DNA from: Anoxynatronum sibiricum
Lineage (GTDB): Bacteria > Bacillota > Clostridia > Peptostreptococcales > Tindalliaceae
NCBI RefSeq assembly: GCF_039414295.1
Contig: NZ_JBCITM010000001.1
Coordinates: 186,001-250,000, forward strand
Direction of reading: 5' to 3'
Length of the DNA: 64,000 nucleotides
A program made the translations under genes and the position numbers. Of the stretch, positions 60,651 to 64,000 are shown piece by piece. Under the pieces are notes generated by a model. That model was not told the DNA's origin. It did no database searches and saw only the letters and a program-made list of their open reading frames with translations. How positions within the stretch are numbered: position 1 is the first letter of the stretch; the number at the start of each line of letters is the position of its first letter.

Positions 60651-62522
60651 GTGGAGACGGTGAAATTGCGTACATTTATGGAACAGGCTCCCATGGGATA
60701 CGCTTATCATCGCATGGAGTGCGATGCTGATGGGCAGCCCGTGGACTATGTTTTTATTGATGTCAATCGGGCTTATGAAGAGATGACAGGGCTAAAAAGA
60801 GAAAAAATGCTGGGTAAACGCCTTAGCCAGGCAGTGCCGGCGGTGCTGACAGATGGTTTTGACTGGGTCGGGTTTTATGCCCAGGCAGCGTTGGAAGGAA
60901 AAACAGTTGAAACAGAACAGTATGTGTCGTCATTGGAATGCTACTATCGGATCAAAGCGGTACCTGCAGAAGAATTCCATTTTATTTGCTATATAACCAA
61001 CATAACTGCTGAGAAGGAGCAGATGGAGAGATTCAGGTCAGTGGCTTCGGCACTGAATGACATTGTGCTGGATCTCGATGATGCCTTTCGATTCACGGGT
61101 GTGTACACCACTGATGAAAGCCAGTTGTTGTTTCCAAAAGAGTTTCTTATCGGCAAATCTATTGAAGAAGTTTTCGATGAGGCAATGGCTCTTAAAACAC
61201 TTGAAAACCTTCAAATGGTGCAACAAAGTGATTCCAATTCGATGATGGAATATCCCTCATGGCACACTGGTGAAGAACGATGGTACCAGGCAGTATACCT
61301 TGGTCGCCAAGACAGCTTTGGCCGCTGGCGTTACAACATTGTGATCCGGGACATAAGTGAGAGTCGTACAGCAGCTCTGGCACTGGAGGAAAGTGAGCGC
61401 AGTAAAAGTGTGCTACTTTCAAATTTGCCGGGGATGGCGTATCGATGTCGCTATGATCGGTACTGGACCATGGAGTTTGTTTCAGAGGGATGTCGGGTGC
61501 TGACAGGGTATGCACCAGAACAGCTCATTGGTAACCGGGACTGTTCCTATAACGACTTGATTTTGGAAGAGTACCGGGAGCAACTGTGGGAGGCGTGGGC
61601 TCAGGCAGCAGCGGGAAAAAAACCCATGCGGGCGGAGTACCGTATTCTGATGGCTGACAACACAGAAAAATGGGTGTGGGAGCAGGGGGTTCCCATTTAC
61701 AATGACAATGGCGAAGTGGAGGCTTTGGAAGGGCTGGTGATTGATCTTTCTGAACGGAAGGCTATGGAGAGAGCCATGCGGCAAGCCCGGGATGCTGCCG
61801 AGTCGGCCAATCTCGCCAAAAGTCAGTTTCTGGCCAATATGAGCCACGAAATCAGAACACCCATGAATGGACTTTATGGTTTTCTTCAGTTGATGGAGTT
61901 GACAGAGCTAAATGGCGAACAGCAGGAATATCTGGCACATATGCGTCAGTCGATAGACACCCTGCTTTCAATTGTTAATGATATTCTTGATATCAGCCGC
62001 ATAGAATCTGGAAAGCTGGAACTGGAGTACATAGCCTTTGATTTAAGGGAAGAAATGAAAGCGGCAGTGATGCCTTTTTCCCTGCGAGCCCGGGAGAAAG
62101 GGCTGGAACTAAGTGTGATGATTGATTCAGAAGTGCCACGGCAGGTGATGGGTGATCCCATCAGGTTAAGGCAGGTGCTGACAAACTTGGCGAGCAATGC
62201 AGTGAAATTCACTGATGCAGGATCAGTCCTGGTTCATGCAACAGTAAGTGAGACGCCTTTGGCGGATGAAGATGAACCCATGATTGTGTTTCGTGTCATT
62301 GATACTGGTATTGGAATTTCTGAAACAATGCAAAGCCGTCTCTTTGAGCCCTTTGTTCAGGCGGAAACATCCACCACCCGGCGTTATGGCGGCACGGGAT
62401 TGGGCCTGTCCATTGTGCGGCATATTGTCACCCTCATGGGTGGTCGGGTGAATCTGGAAAGCCGGCCAGGGCAAGGGACCGCCGTCACATGCACCATTCC
62501 TTTTCCCGAAATGTCTGAATAG
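60651..62522 (+). CDS. Multi-PAS sensor histidine kinase
   Basis: A 623-residue soluble kinase with no membrane helix. Three PAS-like regions (residues about 5-115, 125-240 and 250-375) end in a DLSERKAMERAMRQARDAAE linker. The HisKA domain has the phosphoacceptor in FLANMSHEIRTPMNG, and the ATPase has NLASNAVKFTDAG, DTGIGISETMQSRLFEPF and GGTGLGLSI. No receiver domain is attached and no response regulator is adjacent. GTG 60651 is the longest start, but its ribosome site is weak; an ATG at 60678 is possible. Confidence 0.9.
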   Translation: METVKLRTFMEQAPMGYAYHRMECDADGQPVDYVFIDVNRAYEEMTGLKREKMLGKRLSQAVPAVLTDGFDWVGFYAQAALEGKTVETEQYVSSLECYYRIKAVPAEEFHFICYITNITAEKEQMERFRSVASALNDIVLDLDDAFRFTGVYTTDESQLLFPKEFLIGKSIEEVFDEAMALKTLENLQMVQQSDSNSMMEYPSWHTGEERWYQAVYLGRQDSFGRWRYNIVIRDISESRTAALALEESERSKSVLLSNLPGMAYRCRYDRYWTMEFVSEGCRVLTGYAPEQLIGNRDCSYNDLILEEYREQLWEAWAQAAAGKKPMRAEYRILMADNTEKWVWEQGVPIYNDNGEVEALEGLVIDLSERKAMERAMRQARDAAESANLAKSQFLANMSHEIRTPMNGLYGFLQLMELTELNGEQQEYLAHMRQSIDTLLSIVNDILDISRIESGKLELEYIAFDLREEMKAAVMPFSLRAREKGLELSVMIDSEVPRQVMGDPIRLRQVLTNLASNAVKFTDAGSVLVHATVSETPLADEDEPMIVFRVIDTGIGISETMQSRLFEPFVQAETSTTRRYGGTGLGLSIVRHIVTLMGGRVNLESRPGQGTAVTCTIPFPEMSE

Positions 62523-62558
62523 ATTATATGACAGATCAGCTGGTCGGGCACATTTCCC

Positions 62559-62587
62559 TTGACAGACAACAGCGCTTCCGCTATACT
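62559..62587 (+). promoter_or_regulatory. Sigma-A promoter of the carAB operon
   Basis: TTGACA (62559-62564), an exact 17-base spacer and TATACT (62582-62587), followed by a regulated leader. Confidence 0.85.
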
Positions 62588-62597
62588 GGTGAAAACC

Positions 62598-62700
62598 ATA
62601 TGTCCTTTAAACTGGTCCCGTGAGACTGGTAAGGAAACGCAAACAGGCCATCAGAACCTGAGCCTTCCTTTCTCGCGCAAAGGAAGGCTTCTTTGTGCGA
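62598..62700 (+). promoter_or_regulatory. PyrR-type attenuator in the carA leader
   Basis: The leader has the PyrR-binding loop signature: TGTCCTTTAA, then GGTCCCGTGAGACTGGTAAG (62614-62633). An intrinsic terminator stem AGCCTTCCTTT / AAAGGAAGGCT (62661-62689) follows, with a CTTCTTTGTG tail. In Firmicutes, PyrR bound to UMP favours the terminator and shuts off pyrimidine genes. Confidence 0.75.
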
Positions 62701-62706
62701 AAAAGC

Positions 62707-62749
62707 AAATCCTTGCTGTCCAACGTGACAGTGAGGATTTTTGTGTTTT
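62707..62749 (+). terminator. Second hairpin terminator in the carA leader
   Basis: AAATCCTTGCTGTC (62707-62720) and GACAGTGAGGATTT (62727-62740) pair except for two central bases, followed by TTTGTGTTTT. It lies just after the PyrR-type terminator, giving tandem stops. Confidence 0.65.
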
Positions 62750-62894
62750 GAGATGTGGTTACAGTGGACCAGGTTTGATCAAAGATAATCAGTGGCACAT
62801 ACTCATGAAAGTGAAATCACATAAGCGTTGTCAAAAGAGGTTCTGGTGATCTCAAGTAGATAGGGCAGCTCAAAAGGAATGAGGGAGGCGTACA

Positions 62895-63980
62895 ATGAAG
62901 GGAAAACTGATTCTGGAAGATGGCACAATATTTGAAGGGAAGCTGTTTGGAGCCATGAAGCAGGTGCGGGGAGAAGTGGTGTTTAATACAGGAATGACCG
63001 GTTATCAGGAATTGCTGACAGATCCTTCTTATGTTAACCAGATGGTGGTGTTGACCTATCCGTTGGTGGGAAACTATGGCTTCAACTGGGAAGATGTGGA
63101 ATCAGCCAGTCCAAAAGTGAATGCGCTGATTGTGAAGGAGCTATGCCGCACCCCCAGTCATTTCCGTTCGGTGGGTCAACTGGAGCATTATCTGAAAGAA
63201 CACGGTATTACAGGTATTGAAGGCATAGATACCCGTGCGCTGACCATCCACATTCGCGAAAAAGGCATGATGCGGGGAGCGCTGGTTGCTGGTGACGAAA
63301 TGCCGGATCAGAAATGGCTCACAGCACCACTGCCTGATCCGGTGGCGTCAGTGACCACTTCCAAGGTTAAGACACTGGGGAATCCTGAGGGTACCCGTAT
63401 TGCCGTTCTTGATTTCGGAATCAAACATGCTATTGTCAAACATCTGGTTAACCGTGGCATGTGCGTCAGCTTATATCCTGCCCAGACAACCGCAAAAGAG
63501 ATGCTGGCTTTCCAACCCTCGGGTATTTTACTTTCCAATGGTCCGGGTAACCCCAAAGATTTACCGGTGGCCATTAAAGCAGTGAACGATTTGTTGAAAA
63601 GGGACTTACCTCTCATGGGAATCTGCCTGGGACACCAACTGCTTAACCTGGCCTGTGGCGGCGATGTGTACAAACTTCCCTTTGGTCACCGGGGCGGTAA
63701 TCATCCGGTGAAGCATTTGGAAACCGGCGTTGTGACGATCACTTCTCAGAATCACAGCTATGCAGTGAAAGAAGACTGTCTGCCAGACTGCCTGACAGTC
63801 ACACACCGAAATCTCAACGATGGCACGGTGGAAGGCATCCGGCATCGGCAGAAGCCAGTTTTTTCAGTACAGTATCACCCTGAAGCTTCTCCCGGTCCTG
63901 CCGATTCGGTTGCCCTTTTCGATACCTTTCAGCAGATGGTTGAAAAGACGCTTCAAAAGGAGGAAAAACCATGCCATTAA
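62895..63980 (+). CDS. carA: Carbamoyl-phosphate synthase small subunit
   Basis: The glutaminase subunit, 361 residues, which supplies ammonia for carbamoyl phosphate in pyrimidine and arginine synthesis. The N-terminal half (GEVVFNTGMTGYQELLTDPS) contacts CarB. The class-I amidotransferase domain has LSNGPGNP, nucleophile Cys244 in GICLGHQL and the His/Glu pair in VQYHPEASPGP. GGGAGGCG precedes the ATG. The PyrR-type leader indicates regulation by pyrimidines. Its stop overlaps the carB start by ten bases. Confidence 0.97.
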   Translation: MKGKLILEDGTIFEGKLFGAMKQVRGEVVFNTGMTGYQELLTDPSYVNQMVVLTYPLVGNYGFNWEDVESASPKVNALIVKELCRTPSHFRSVGQLEHYLKEHGITGIEGIDTRALTIHIREKGMMRGALVAGDEMPDQKWLTAPLPDPVASVTTSKVKTLGNPEGTRIAVLDFGIKHAIVKHLVNRGMCVSLYPAQTTAKEMLAFQPSGILLSNGPGNPKDLPVAIKAVNDLLKRDLPLMGICLGHQLLNLACGGDVYKLPFGHRGGNHPVKHLETGVVTITSQNHSYAVKEDCLPDCLTVTHRNLNDGTVEGIRHRQKPVFSVQYHPEASPGPADSVALFDTFQQMVEKTLQKEEKPCH

Positions 63981-64000
63981 ATCAACAACTGAAAAAAGTG
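63971..64000 (+). CDS. carB: Carbamoyl-phosphate synthase large subunit (first 10 codons)
   Basis: ATG at 63971 after AGGAGGAAAAACC opens a frame reading MPLNQQLKKV to the window edge, which fits the usual CarB start. It overlaps the end of carA, as is common for this pair. Only position and these residues support it. Confidence 0.8.
   Translation, partial: MPLNQQLKKV

Noticed and set aside
1..64000. CRISPR arrays, tRNA, rRNA, transposons, phage genes
   Set aside because: No regularly spaced repeats, RNA gene signatures, transposase or phage genes were recognised on either strand.

Overview
The window looks like a chromosomal segment of a low-to-mid-GC Gram-positive anaerobe of the Clostridia. 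The evidence is strong AGGAGG ribosome sites with GTG/TTG starts, sigma-A type promoters, a PyrR-type attenuator before carA, a GlnK/GlnL-type two-component pair, and a formiminotransferase next to purine genes. A purine- or amino-acid-fermenting relative of groups such as Tindallia or Anoxynatronum would fit, but genus level is a guess. I see no rRNA, tRNA, CRISPR array, insertion sequence or phage gene.

Layout. 1-6.1 kb: purL (minus strand, C-terminal part off the left edge), then maf, a MATE exporter, a Nudix hydrolase and an aldehyde dehydrogenase. 6.3-13.9 kb: three chemotaxis-receptor-type proteins (one membrane, two soluble), a BaiN/HI0933-type flavoprotein, a thioredoxin-like protein, DegV and two small genes. 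13.9-19.2 kb: a DUF4349 lipoprotein, a 421-aa protein I do not recognise, an ABC exporter and a DJ-1/PfpI protein. 19.2-23.6 kb, minus strand: GlnK/GlnL-type sensor and regulator, a dicarboxylate/amino-acid symporter and an aspartate/glutamate racemase. A GlnL-type direct repeat lies in front of the symporter.

24-48.2 kb is the heart of the window: a purine-fermentation locus with a bacterial microcompartment. It holds an NCS2 permease, a PucR regulator, a cyclase-family hydrolase, glutamate formimidoyltransferase, a hydantoinase-type amidohydrolase, an isochorismatase-fold amidase and a UbiX/UbiD prenyl-FMN decarboxylase pair. Next come three BMC-H shell proteins, one BMC-P pentamer protein, a small possible adaptor and a BMC-type flavoprotein-like protein. 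Then follow a divergent adenine-deaminase-like enzyme, a second NCS2 permease, a purine-type deaminase, a four-subunit molybdenum hydroxylase with a split Mo subunit, a canonical adenine deaminase, YqeC and MocA. The order matches the classical clostridial (Rabinowitz-Barker) route almost step for step. Adenine and guanine go to xanthine; xanthine goes to 4-ureido-5-imidazolecarboxylate, 4-amino-5-imidazolecarboxylate, 4-aminoimidazole, imidazolone and formiminoglycine; the products are glycine and formimino-tetrahydrofolate. The assignments of the middle steps are inference. A shared ACAAAGGA-type box lies at the -35 region of the permease, pucR and ftcD promoters and may be the PucR operator.

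48.6-64 kb: a secreted or membrane protein of unknown function, a chemotaxis receptor whose Cache-like sensor lies at the C-terminus, and an oligopeptide-type ABC transporter whose binding protein appears circularly permuted. A GH31 alpha-glucosidase, a DUF2177 membrane protein, a multi-PAS histidine kinase, and carA with the start of carB behind a PyrR-type leader complete the window.
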